Shown in pieces: positions 35,701-50,229 of a stretch of DNA of 64,000 nt. Every line of letters starts with the position of its first letter. Within the stretch, counting starts at the first letter, position 1. Location of the stretch: positions 496,001 to 560,000 of the forward strand of contig JAQGEQ010000110.1 of the NCBI GenBank assembly GCA_034620365.1, written 5' to 3'. A model generated the notes under the pieces. It did not search any database. It saw only the letters and a program-made list of their open reading frames with translations, and was not told the DNA's origin. Position numbers and translations under genes: made by a program. The stretch is from Pegea sp. RAD2-039 (lineage: Eukaryota > Chordata > Thaliacea > Salpida > Salpidae).

Positions 35701-36390
35701 TTAAACTGAAAAATTATAATTATTAATAAACACTCTTCTACAAAGACACTAACTTTTTATAGATATAACTCCCATATTTATTAATAAAATGTATGGCTGC
35801 GAATAACAATAATTACAATAAGTCTTAATAACGTGCAAAAACAAAGTACTCAGAGCACGCCTGCAATGTAGGTCAGAAGTCTTACAATTTAAGATTACTG
35901 AACCATAGAAAAATCACATTTTAACATGGTTTAAAAACACTTTATTTTGCGGTTAAGTTTGAACAAAATTCTTGGAAATTAACTCATAACGAGCTCTTAT
36001 TTAATCTTTAGTTTATATACTTATATTGCCGCATTTTAAGTAGATTTACTCTTTAGTTTTTCAATATGTTTCTTCCGACTCTATCGCTTTTGAAAATTTC
36101 TAATACCTTTTAAGATGTTGTTTTAATAAACATCATTTAAGTAATTTTGTCAACAAGTAGTAGATAACACTGTCAGTTTTTTCATTTGTATTTTTATAAT
36201 TGATTTTTGATATAAAATTTAAATTTTATGTATTCCTCTGCAGTGTTCTAAACTTTCTATATTAATTATGCTAAATTTTAATAATTAAAACCCTTTTATT
36301 ATTTAGCAGCTCATATTGTTTTGTTTTTTATAAGAGCTATATATTTTGTCATATGCAGCCATGTGTTGAATATCAGTTGTTGACAAATTT
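29746..36390. repeat. Segmental duplication, copy B
   Basis: Partner of 15748-22300, same orientation. It starts within the LINE-derived words and runs through a second SLC22 gene, its upstream region and a foldback element (about 35760-36390). Similarity is very high to about 34640 and lower after that. The peptide-gene upstream fragment is also present at about 30078-30190, which shows that the duplication happened after the LINE and the inverted peptide copy had come together. Confidence 0.85.
30734..34610 (-). pseudogene. Second SLC22 transporter copy with a frameshift
   Basis: Near-identical to the gene at 16759-20621, with the same exon order on the minus strand; exon 1 is 34610-34465 (ATG at 34610) and the last exon ends with a stop at 30734. 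The same signatures are encoded: GRLADRYGRKT, PESPRWLF, TELLPTVLR, PETKNC. In the exon at about 32260-32340, a run of six A (plus strand) in copy A is only four A here (near 32317-32321). This shifts the frame in the exon encoding VASAFFMVSLNAD and would truncate the protein just past the middle. The C-terminal tail also differs because of an extra base in an A run. Either a recent pseudogene or a homopolymer sequencing error; the rest looks selected. Confidence 0.75.
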
Positions 36391-36399
36391 ACTTAAATG

Positions 36400-37480
36400 A
36401 TGTTTATTAGAAAACCTATAGATTAAAAAACAAATTAAGAATTAGTTTCAAGGACACTTTACAAAATTACGGTTTGATTCCACTTTTGTTCAATCAACCA
36501 AACCAGTTCACTGTACTTTTTTATAGTAGTAGTTTGTAGTATTTCCTTTTTTATTACCATAGAAATGGGTTGAAGCAAAGTAAGCTTTGATTTTATTAAA
36601 AACTTTTATTGAATTTGTAAAAAAAGTAAATTAACTGTCTTGTTTATTAAGGTGGTAAGAAAATTCACATGAACAATTTTATCGTTTTTAATAACACTTT
36701 TTCTACTAGGACGTGAAAACTTTTCCTGTTGTCAGTATAAACAATTTTGTTCTGTGTTTGTAAATTTTTCTAATGACAAAAATATATTTTTATTTGGTAA
36801 TTATCGCCTTTAAGCCTATATTTTTAAACTTACAAAATCCAAATACGCACGAAGCAGTATAAATTTTGTGGTAAGATTGAAAGCTGACATTTTCTCCAAA
36901 TCTTTGAATGCGCGTTTGTTTATATCGCAGTTGAAAATGAACAATAATCTAAAAATTGCTAAAATTTACAAAGATAAAATTTGGAATAGGTTTTCTAGAC
37001 AGTTGTTCAAAATATTTACGTTTGATATAATTAAATGAGTTTTCTAACATTAACACCCTCTTAAAATTTTGCTCAACTTTTTCTTTAAAATACTATTAAC
37101 CATTTAAATGGTTACAACTGGTATGTTTAGGGTTATGATTAAAATTTTTAAGGTTTAGAAAAATCATCATTTTAAAGGTCTGTTTTTAGCATTTAGTGAA
37201 TATATATTTTATAAACGTCTATTATTAAAAATTTTATTTTATGAAAGATTTAATTTGTTTGAAACTTTAAATTTTCATAATTTTCTTCATCTACTTGATA
37301 TGACTATAAAGTTCATTAAAACTAAGTATATTAAAATTAAATTTACTTGAAACATAAGTATTAATTTTTCTTTGACTAAATTGTATCAACTTATTCACTG
37401 ATTTCTAAAAAAAAACTTGTTCTTTAGTTTTAAGATTGTAGATAACTTCTATTTACTAAAATCTTAACATAACTCCTTAT
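36400..37480. other. Spacer between the SLC22 cluster and AIFM2
   Basis: AT-rich. The first about 60 bases still resemble the foldback-element interior (ACTTAAATGATGTTTAT). Nothing else is recognisable. The AIFM2 promoter should lie near its right end. Confidence 0.4.
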
Positions 37481-37486
37481 GTTAAA

Positions 37487-40400
37487 ATGATTATTAAAGT
37501 TGGATTAATAGCTGCAGGAAGTGGTCTGCTGTTTGGTACCTATAACTATTTCAAACAAGCCAGGTTATTCTTCATTTTCAATATCAAACATTTGTAAAGT
37601 GTTGTTTAGTAAAAGGTTAAGTCCTCTTCAACATGTAGTAATAGTTGGTGGAGGGTATGGTGGAGTTCGCCTTGCCAAAGAACTAAAAGGCAAAGGTCAA
37701 TTCACCCTGATTGATCCTAAGGATGCTTTACATCACAACATGGCTTCCTTAAGGTGAATTTGCTCAATTTGTTATTAAAGTAAACTTTTAATGTTTGATT
37801 TAAAGAGCTGCAGTTGAAACTGGGTTTTCCAGCAAAACTTTTATTCCTTATAAGCCAACATTCGGAAATAACTTTGTTCAAGGTAAAGTAGAAGACATAA
37901 ACATTGAAGAAAAATTTGTGGTTCTTGACAATAAAGTGAATTTTTTTCTATTTTGTTTAATAGTTATTATCTGTATTTAATTTCAATAATTTTTTACGTA
38001 ATATTGATTTTAGGTATCTTGACCACAACAAACTTTAGGAGATTTGATTAAAAGTTTTTTTTTAATAATTTATAAATCTAAATAAAGTATAAAATGTAAA
38101 TTGTCAAGTTTTAAATTCAAGAAACTTAATTTTAAAAAATATTTAAAAAGGAAATTATAAGATTTGTAATTTCTTTTTTCATATTTGTAGGAGGAAATAA
38201 AATTTACTGAGCTAGTCCTTGCTACCGGGTCAAGTGGTCCGTTTCCAGGCAAATGTGATCATTCTCTTGGAGATTCTTTTAAACTTCAGCAACTATATGA
38301 AGATTATGCTGCAAAGATCAAAAAAGCAAAAAAGATCGTGATTATTGGCGGTGGGGCTGTTGGTGTTGAATTAAGTGGAGAGATTGCTGGGGATTTCCCT
38401 GATAAAGAGGTTTTTCTTGATTTTTAATCATCATTATTCATTAAGTAATCTCAACTTCTACGTTTTAGATAACCATTGTTCATGGTAGTGATAAAATTGT
38501 CAGCCACATGTTAGAACAAAAAGCTCGTGATGAAATAATGGATAAGTTACAAAAGAAAAATATAAATATTTTACTTAGTAAGTTTTTGTATAATTTTTAG
38601 TTATAAACTTAAACTTTTTAGTTGAAACCAGAAAAATATGTGTTTCTACTATTAATTTATTCTCTAACATAATTACAATATAATCATCTAATAGCATGAT
38701 AGCACCTTGACTTGTAAAAGCTACTCGGCAAACTAAACAAAAGCAAGAAAAATTTACTTTAAAGACAGATGTTGTGCTTGGTGGTTGAAGGTGCTTAGGA
38801 CTTTTAGACAAATTAAATACTTTGGTGATAGTGTTTTGCTCTTTGAAAAAAAACAAGATTAGTTTTAATATTTAATAACATTATTAATAGTTATTTCGTT
38901 TCTAAATTATCAAATAATGCTTAAAGTTCCCTAATTTGCCACAAAAATAATTTTTAATCAAGCAGTAAAAGTTTTTATTTTAAATTCGAGTTTAATACAA
39001 TGTGAATTGCCAATTCGTTCAACTTTCTCACTGAGTACATAAACAGTTTAGATAAGCAAAAATTCGACTTTAAATGAATTTATTTTGCTTTAAGCTGAAA
39101 AAAAATATTTTGAATAAGTTAAATAAATTTTTGTTTAATATCAGATGACAAAATCTCAAATATCTCTGAACTACCGTTGAATCAATGTCTTGATGAGGAT
39201 ATAAAAATTCAAAGTTCAAATGGAACTATAATCACTGCTGATATGATTATTCCCTGCTATGGTTCATCAGTAAACACTGAAGCATATTCAAAACCATTAA
39301 GTAAGACCAAGTACTAATTTCTGTTAAATTTTTTTGAATATTTGATTTATTTGATTGGAATAAAACAGTAAATCTATTTTGCCCAAATACTACAACGAGA
39401 CATTTAAAATAATTTGATGAAACTATAGAATTAAATTAACAGCAGTCTTTGTACAAAATATCAATAAATTTTGAAGTAAAATTTTATAAAATTTTGGCAT
39501 TATTGAAAAAAATAATTCTTGTTTCTTAAAATTACAAAGTTATAGAAATTATTAAGTCAACAAAAATCTATTATGATGAAAAATCTCTAACACCATGAGC
39601 AAATATTTTCTTTCATAAGAAATTGAGTGAAGCAAATAATGATATTTTCATACTTAAACGCATCTATTATTTTCTAATTTTAAAACAAACCTATTCTTTA
39701 GCTTAACTACAGTTGGATAATTTAAAACTTTTTTAGTCAAAATTACAAAAACGAAATATTTTAAAGTATTTTATCTTTGAAAACCTTTTGTTTATAATTA
39801 AATTCACTATTTCAAATAAAATTTTCCATAAAAGTATATTTATTCGTAATACATCAGCTTTGGAGGCAAATATCTTCTGTACTTTACCCAAAGTTCACTA
39901 GTTATAATTCACTATTCGCGAAGGTCAATTCGTCAATGCTAAAGGTCAATTAGAGGTGAATGAGTACCTACAAGTTGGCTCTTACCCTCATATATTTGCT
40001 ATTGGTGATTGTAGCAACATTAAAGTAAACCTTTTTACTTTTTTATCATTTAAATCTATTTTAACTAATTGGTTTGAACGTGTCATCTACCTTTACTAGA
40101 TAAATATTTGTCAAGTTTTAATGATTTTCAGTAAATATTTTCATTAGCTTAACTGATGGCTTTGAACAGGAATTTTAAATCTTATGTTTTTAAAGGCGGG
40201 AAAGTTAGCATCAGAAGCACAAATGCAAGGTTCAAAAACATTTGAAAATTTGGTTCACATCGGTAAAGAAGAAGCCTTAGAACCTTATAAATCAGGTAGA
40301 ATTTCAGCTCTTGTAACTTCTTGAGATAGGTTACTAATGTTTACTTGTAAATATTAATTTAATATTATAAGATAAATATTATTTGTTCATACCATTTGAT

Positions 40401-41267
40401 GGTTTGTTATATTTATATGCTTGAATTCACGACTTAGTGTTGAAAAAGTGAATTTCATATTAATTTGTTACATAAGTTTACAAAAAATTCAAACTTATTT
40501 TGCAATCAAAAATGTATTTTTAGAAATGTTGACTAATTACTCGGTGAGCTAATTTTATTCAACTTTCATGAAACTTTGCATAAAACGCAAAAAGCAGAAA
40601 CGATTTAGTCATTTCAAACTTCACACAGAGAGCTGATGACACATACTGTCACTAAAAATTACTATGTTGGGATTTACTAGCTGATATTTTCTAAATGATA
40701 TCATCAAGACACACTCTTCGAAGAACGCAACTACTCAGGGCACTTGAACAGCGAGCATAAGATATGCCTTTTTACAAATAAACTTATTGACAATCTAAAA
40801 TTTGACATATTAAGCTACCAAATAGCTCCAACCACCTTTTAACACACAATTTGTTTTTATGCTTGAAATTTAAACCAGCTTTAAGTGGACATAGTTATAG
40901 GTAGTCCAGAATCAAGAATACAAAATATTTTATTGAAAAAGTTAAATGTGGTTCTAGAAAACTAGTAGTTTACTCTTCACTTAAAACGAGATTAGATTTT
41001 TGTGACCACTAATTTATTTGCATGTCTTTAATCACTAATCTTATTGTCGTGTGTTATGAATAAACTTATTTCGAAACAAACTTCAGCATATCAATTATAG
41101 GTAATTTCCGAATGGTTATACCAATTGGTCGAGATGGAGGAGTTTGCCAAAATGGTACCAAGGTGATGGGTGACTTTATGGCCAAATTGATTAAAGCTAA
41201 AGATGTATTTGTGAAAATCACCTGGAAAGAAATGGGCCAACCTGTTCCTGAAAACACAAAAAACTAA
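37487..41267 (+). CDS. AIFM2: AIFM2/FSP1-like NAD(P)H:CoQ oxidoreductase
   Basis: AIFM2 (FSP1) is a flavoprotein that reduces coenzyme Q and vitamin K at membranes, stopping lipid peroxidation. Nine exons join in phase: 37487-37563, 37616-37753, 37806-37935, 38191-38409, 38469-38577, 39145-39300, 39924-40024, 40196-40295, 41101-41267, giving 398 residues (human protein 373). FAD Rossmann motif GGGYGG is at 37-42, followed by HHNMASLRAAVETGF, close to the human HHNVAALRASVETGF. ATGSSGPFPGK matches ATGSTGPFPGK; IIGGGAVGVE is the NAD(P)H-binding motif; IFAIGDC is the second FAD contact. The last exon carries the IPIGRDGGV block. The N-terminus differs from human: instead of the myristoylated glycine it begins with a hydrophobic segment (MIIKVGLIAAGSGLLFG) that could anchor it to a membrane. 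Confidence 0.92.
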
Positions 41268-42320
41268 TCTCTGAATCCAAAACAATTATTTCTTTAGAAC
41301 ATCATTTACATTGTCGATTTTGTTAAAATGTAGCTTAATTAATCTGTATGTGGAACTACCTTCAAAAAGCATCTTTGTGCACTTATCATTTAATTTGTAT
41401 AAATAATCTGCTCTAAGAAATTTTATATATAATTGCTGAGATTATAATCATGTTTATTTGTACAGAACGATATTCCAAACTTGCATTTTATTGTTAAATT
41501 ATTGTAATCAAGTGAAGAAGATTTAGCTCATTAGTGATTTAGACTTAATAGTGTGAAGATATGAATAAAATAACAATTGCTTTAAAAATGTTTAAATGCA
41601 TTGAATGACGTCTCCAACATTTTTAATGAATTTCAAAAATATATTTTGTTAAAAAAATTAAAATAACTATGATTAATATGATGACTACTGCAGCCATTCT
41701 AACCTTATCTTTTAATGTATTCTAAACTCAACGCATAGAATTACTCATCTGAAGAGTATATATAATCACTTATAGGAGTTAGCCAATACTTTTAAGTAGT
41801 AACAGTGATAGATGGTGAAGACTTAATCAAAGAGAAAAATATTGTTAGAATCTTAGAATTGATTAAATTCAGGTAGTAATAAAATGATTAAGATCTTTTT
41901 TAAGGCTTATTATTGGTAGTTTTTTATTTTAAGATTAGATAATTGAGATGTAAATCATGTAATTTTATGTTTACTAAAACTGATTAAATATTATCAATTA
42001 GGAAATTGATATCATAAAAAGCTTTTAATGTAACTAAATATAAAAATTTCAACTTTAAAAACTGGAACTATTGGAAACTGGAACTATCTTTAAAAATCTT
42101 TCTTCAAATATTAACCTGTATAATCTACATTTAATAGTTTCAAGAATACAGTTTTTTGCTCATCAATGTGTTTCAACTTTTAGTTTTTATTTCATATTAA
42201 GAAATCAACGATAGTTTAAAAATTCACAAATTTATTTAGCATATCATTGCTATACTTTTTATTATAAAAAATTATAATATTATGAAGTTTAATTAAATAA
42301 CAGGAAAATTAGGCATTTTT
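41268..42320. other. Intergenic region
   Basis: Holds the AIFM2 3' UTR and AT-rich spacer. No supportable feature. Confidence 0.4.
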
Positions 42321-42323
42321 AAC

Positions 42324-45197
<2,874 letters not shown>

Positions 45198-45975
45198 CAA
45201 ACTTATGTTTTCGTGATCATGAGCTTTTTGCGCAACTTTCTACTATGCAAAAGCAGTCCTTTGTTTCTAAACGTTAAAATTTTTGCTAAAACCTTCTATT
45301 CTTTTACAACTAACTTTTACATCTTCAATTTAAACTCTATTTAAGTTGTAGTTGTTTTAACGGTAGAATAAATTTATAAGGTTACGGAAAGCTGATGACT
45401 TCTGTATTTTGGTGCTAAAAAGTGTATCTTCCAATTTAACGGTTGTTTCAACATATTTAATAATAAACGATAATTTAATTAATTTTAAAGTATGCAAAAT
45501 AAATTATTTTGAGCACTTAGCCCAAACACTTTTAGCAAGTTAAAGTAATGAAAAATGGATAAAAGACCTGAAATGACTATTTAATAACCAAAGACAGCTA
45601 CAACCTTTTGGAGAAAGTATTATTTATGTATGAAGAAACAAAATATCCTACTTTGGGAGTCTATCTACAAGTATTTTACATCTGATGACTGTAATCATTA
45701 TTGCTTTTGTTTTAAAATGAATCTTTAAACGAAATTTTCAAGTAAGAATCTATATCTAAAGAATCTTTAAATAAAAAGAATTCATATTTCTTATGATTCT
45801 ATTTATAACTAAGTTTAACAATTTTCAATAAATATCAGAAATAACTACACCTATGTCTAAAATGATTTGAACATTTTAGCAGTGTGAACAGAAAACACTT
45901 TTCACAATAAGTACACACCGCTTGGACATATTAGTTATCAGATTTAAGAATTCAACAATCAACTTGATTATATAT
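45198..45975. other. Intergenic region
   Basis: Possible 3' UTR of the VWA gene followed by AT-rich spacer; nothing else supported. Confidence 0.4.
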
Positions 45976-45979
45976 ATAT

Positions 45980-46143
45980 ATAAATACAAAGAAGGGTGCC
46001 GAAAGAGAGAACATCTTGCTAACACACATTCTCACGAGATTTTTATGGATTTTCTCAGGAGTTAATACATATGTCTCCACCTGGGGTCGAACCCGGTACT
46101 TCCTAGCTAGAAGTGTAGTAACCGCTTCGCCACCAAGCAGGAC
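45980..46143 (-). mobile_element. tRNA-derived SINE
   Basis: On the minus strand the head carries both RNA polymerase III promoter boxes: box A TGGCGAAGCGGT (46132-46121) and box B GGGTTCGACCCCA (46094-46082), spaced as in a tRNA. The body then reads GGAGACATATGTATTAACTCC, the tail has GTGAGAATGTGTGTTAGCAAG and CGGCACCCTTCTTTG, and it ends in a TATATA-rich stretch at about 45967-45980. Two other loci in the window share the tail but not the head. The anticodon-arm region is degenerate and cannot fold as a working tRNA, so this is a SINE and not a tRNA gene. Confidence 0.8.
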
Positions 46144-46494
46144 TTGTATTAGGTTTGATATTTTCAAATAAAAGGGCATTTTAATAATCTATTGAACTAA
46201 ATAAAACAAAAACAGTTTTTCTTGTTTAAGATAAAAGAAGAATTTGAAAATTCAGCTGAAGACAGAATATCTTAATTCATAAAATAATCACTTTGAAGAA
46301 ATGGGTTTAGTACAAAATATCGAATGATTGAAGGAAAGTAAAAACTTACAAAACAGTGAATACATACAATTAACAAGTGTTTTTTTATAATAAAAAATTC
46401 TAAGATTTTATAAATCTCTTCAATATTCTACAAATTCAAATAAGACAAAGAATGAGAATCACATAAATTCAATCATGTCTAAAAAGAAAAACTT

Positions 46495-48195
46495 TTAACT
46501 TTTCTGTAAACATTCTTTAGGGTTTTGAAGAAAAAATGACTCATATAATGAAGTGACAACAGCTGTAGATGAGGAGCCAGTAAGTTGCCGACAGATCTCA
46601 TCTGCATTTTCACTTTTATAAAAGGGAGCGACATCAGGATGATCCACAATTATTTGCATCATCATATCTTCTTCAGTCATTCTTCCATTCTCTCTCCAAG
46701 CAAAATACTTTCTATATTCATCATCATTTTTATCTAAAAAGTCTAAATATCTAGCCAAAGTTTCAGGACTTTCAAAGTTGTCGGTATGTATAAAAGAGTT
46801 AGGAGGTGCAACAGATATGACATCATTTAAAGGAGCACCCCAAACAACAGGAACAATACCATGACCCAAGGCCATGTTCCAAAATTTTTCTGTGATGTAA
46901 TAACGACAATGAAATCCGTTTTCAAAAGAGAAATAGAACTTATGTGAAGATAACATCTCATCAGTTAAATCTTGGTGGCCTTCTTGGGAAAAGCATTTTC
47001 CTTTTAGTGTCAGCGAAATTCCAGTAGAAGCCATTTTGGATGCATATTCCATTCTATCAATTGCTCCTTTAGTTTTATCACAATCACTAACAACCCAAAT
47101 CTAAAATTATAAAATAAATTAAAATAGTCACACATCCTACTATATAAACCTTATACATTTTTATAGAAAATAAAATTTAGTAAATAGACTCACAGCTAAA
47201 TTTCTTTTTTTAAGCAGAATTTCATCAACAACTTTTTTTCCTCTTGTTATCTTACTCAGTAGTTTTGAGGTACTTCCATATGGCCAATAAATATCTGAGT
47301 CTTGTCTATATGACATCGTTTTGTTAAAGAAGCCATCAAAAGCTTGGAAATCATCAAATTGCACAGATAGTTCATTTGAAATTGAAACAGGATTTTCTGC
47401 TGACCACCAAGTATAAATTTGATTTCCTAACCTATAAATTAATGAATATGTTGTTAAGAATCATGAAAATAGAAATACTAAAGATTAAGTTTGCAACAAA
47501 ACATAACTACGTATATATGACTTTTATTTATTTCTGAAATATTAAAAATTAAAAAGATTTTATCACATAAACAAACTCTATAACAACTATAACCAACATT
47601 CATGATGCAAATATTTAATTATAGACTTTTTATGTTGTAATAAATTAGTAAAAGATGGTATATAAAGATGGTTTTTACAACAAACTATAAACATTTAATA
47701 ATTTCTTTTAAAATCTTTTACATTAGGTTAATTTTTATATGATATCATAAACATTCATTTAATAGCATATTACAGAAATTTAATAGCATATAAATTATAA
47801 ATATTACATAAACTGATTATGAAATAAACTTACCGAGGATATTTCCATGGAAGGTTATTTGGATGCATGACTGAAAAGTGAAATATAATACTTTTTGCTT
47901 CAAGCAAATACTTTTTGTCAAAAGTAATGATGCAATCACCAATTTTATCTCCTTCATTAAGCCAAAATCTCTCATTATGCCATGGCTTACCCCAAAATAA
48001 AATAAGCTTGTTTAGACTTTTAACACTTTCAAAAACTTTAAGATGTGGTAGATTTGCTTTAGGTGTTTTATTGATCATTAAACTTTTTCTTTTTAATAAT
48101 GATAAAAAACCTAATTCATATAAAACTAAAAACATTAATAGCATAAAAACAAGTGCTATTGGCAATTTTGTACTTCTATATCTTAGAAAAGCCAT
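46495..48195 (-). CDS. GT10 alpha-1,3-fucosyltransferase
   Basis: A type II Golgi enzyme that transfers fucose from GDP-fucose to N-acetylglucosamine-containing glycans. Three exons, 48195-47834, 47431-47194 and 47100-46495, join in phase to 401 residues. A short cytoplasmic tail is followed by one membrane anchor (about residues 14-31, IALVFMLLMFLVLYELGF), then a stem and the catalytic domain. Exon 2 has QIYTWWSAENPVS, the acceptor-side block of the family. Exon 3 holds the donor-binding signature: FYFSFENG...YYITEKFWNMAL...GIVPVVWGAP. N-glycosylation sites are present. Length and organisation are normal for the family. The precise linkage (core alpha-1,3 versus Lewis-type) is not decided. 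Exon 1 also contains a plus-strand shadow frame at 47915-48202. Confidence 0.92.
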
Positions 48196-48809
48196 TATGT
48201 AGATGAGTCACCCTACAAAATACAAAAATGTGACTTTAGAACAATCTTAGATGTTGCAATCTAATTATTAAATTTCATAAAAAAAACACAAGCCAAATTC
48301 ATCTTTCTAATGACTATTTTACTAAAATAAAAATCAAATAAAGATATATTTAAATAATAAATAAATAATTAAATTTATAAAATAAATAAAATTTAGAAAT
48401 TAATGCAAAATATTATTTTGTATTCTGATACAAAACAAAAATGTAAAAAATAGTAAAATAAAATCTATTTTTAGCTTGAAAGTTTACTGCTCTTGAAGTT
48501 ATTTGGTTGCATATTTTTGAAAAAATATATCTGCAACTTTAAAGTTTATAAACAACATATGAGTTAAGTAAAAATTTTATCCCTAAAACTAATATGGTCG
48601 TATTTATTTTTTAAGCTCGAAATTTCGATAAATCATGAGTTATAATAGAATATAAAAATCTCTTAAGTTAGATTAATCTGTACAAACTATAAAAAACCGT
48701 ATAGATGAATTGACTTTATTTGAATTTATCGATATAAATTTTCACTAAACATTAGTATTTAAAGTTTTTATTTTTATAAGTTTGCTGTATATACAGTAGT
48801 GTATATACA

Positions 48810-50190
48810 TTAATTAAAATTTGTATCATTTGAGAACTCAAGTTCTGAATAAAAGTTTTGTTTGGGAATTTTCTTTTTTGCGTTGAAAGCAAATCCACAA
48901 AAAATAAGCAGACGCCGACTATGTCCAAAAATTACAGCAACTTTGTTACTATTACTTGATTTTACTGAATATGAGGTAATACCAGAGCTGTCAAACTGTG
49001 ATATCTTGTACACGTTTCTATGGCTTACGACAGACTTGTATGAAGAATCGTACCCTCCAATAAATTTAAGCCATTTTTTTACTTTTTTTCTTCTTGAGTT
49101 GATCGAGTTTTTATAAACCTTTTCAAATTGTGGCAGCCTTACGATACAGGTAAACTTATTCTTTGAAACGATAACAAAACCAGTTTTATGTATACAAATT
49201 GAAGTTACAAAGGAAAGTTTGAGAAGTCGAAGATTTACATGATATACTATTGTGCCGTCATTAGATTTTATGATTGCAATACTTTGGGCTTTTGTCAAAT
49301 AAGCACACAACAAAGTAGATTTATCATTAAAGCTGGTAGCTGAGACAGATTTGCAATCTAATTTTGAAATTTTTATAATCTTTAACTCATGTCCCATATC
49401 ATCAAAAAATACTATTGCAAGATATCCTGCAGTGCACTCGTAAGCTAATAAAGTGTAATCAAAAGTTTGAGAGATAGCAATTGAGCTTTTTTTGTTGGTT
49501 ACACTTGAAGTCCAAAGCTTCTCTAAAACGCTAAAACGATAAACATCGAGTTTATCTTTAAAAGCAACAACTAAATGATGATAATTGCAGCATATATATT
49601 CAATTTGTCTCTCACCGAACCTTAAAGAATTAATTTTGAACATTATATAACATAATTGTAACATTTTAATGTAAAAGGAAGGTCATCTAAAATGTATTAT
49701 ACTATTAAACTAAATAAGGATGATCATTATTTACTATTTAATGAAACTATAAATTATCTAAAATAGATAACCTTGTAAAACCGATAAGCTTCTTTTTTCT
49801 AATATCAAAGAATTTTATCTCATTTCTACTGCTTTTTGTTACTACTATCAATAAAGAAGATGCACATGTTATTTCAACAATTTCAGTGTCTTCGCATGGA
49901 TAGCTAAACATCTAAAAATTATTTGAAATGAATAGTTTCAACATTTTAATGATTCAAGCTTAATAAATGGTTTTTAGTCTTTTAAATTAACTTCATTCTT
50001 CACCTTGACAGCTTTTTCTATACCTATTATATGGTAGACATGAAAATATTTTTTTGTAACATACACAAACATTGTTGAGTTGTAGTTAAATTTTATGAAG
50101 CTTTTTTCTGAAACATGACCTTTCTTTTTCTTTAGAAGATCCTCTTTTAGTTTGAGGCTCTGTTTAAAAATATAAGCTTTAGAATTGCTA
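48810..50190 (-). CDS. Divergent WIPI/PROPPIN-like beta-propeller protein
   Basis: PROPPINs (Atg18/WIPI/WDR45) are seven-bladed propellers that bind phosphoinositides in autophagy. Three exons join in phase: about 50190-50004 (5' end not fixed), 49911-49772, 49620-48810. The order of blocks follows WIPI1/2: FNYNSTMFVYVTKKYFHVYH, EDTEIVEITCASSLLIVVTK, RNEIKFFDIRKKKLIGFTR, HLVVAFKDKLDVYRF, TLLAYECTAGYL, SNDGTIVYHVNL, TSICIHKTGFVIVSKNKF. The FRRG/LRRG lipid-binding motif expected right after the SxxGxxxxx segment is replaced by HVNLR, and the usual LATASEKGT block is also degraded. The C-terminal part (KKWLKFIGG..., VIFGHSRRLLIFCGFAF) would form the last blade. No start codon could be fixed; a short upstream exon is likely missing. 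Assignment rests on pattern order, not strong identity. Confidence 0.5.
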
Positions 50191-50229
50191 AAAATATGAA
50201 TATTAGTATTTTTGCTTAAAGCAACCAAT

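Noticed and set aside
46081-46143. Possible tRNA gene
   Set aside because: Box A and box B are present, but the arms do not pair as a cloverleaf and a SINE body and tail follow, so it is annotated as a SINE.
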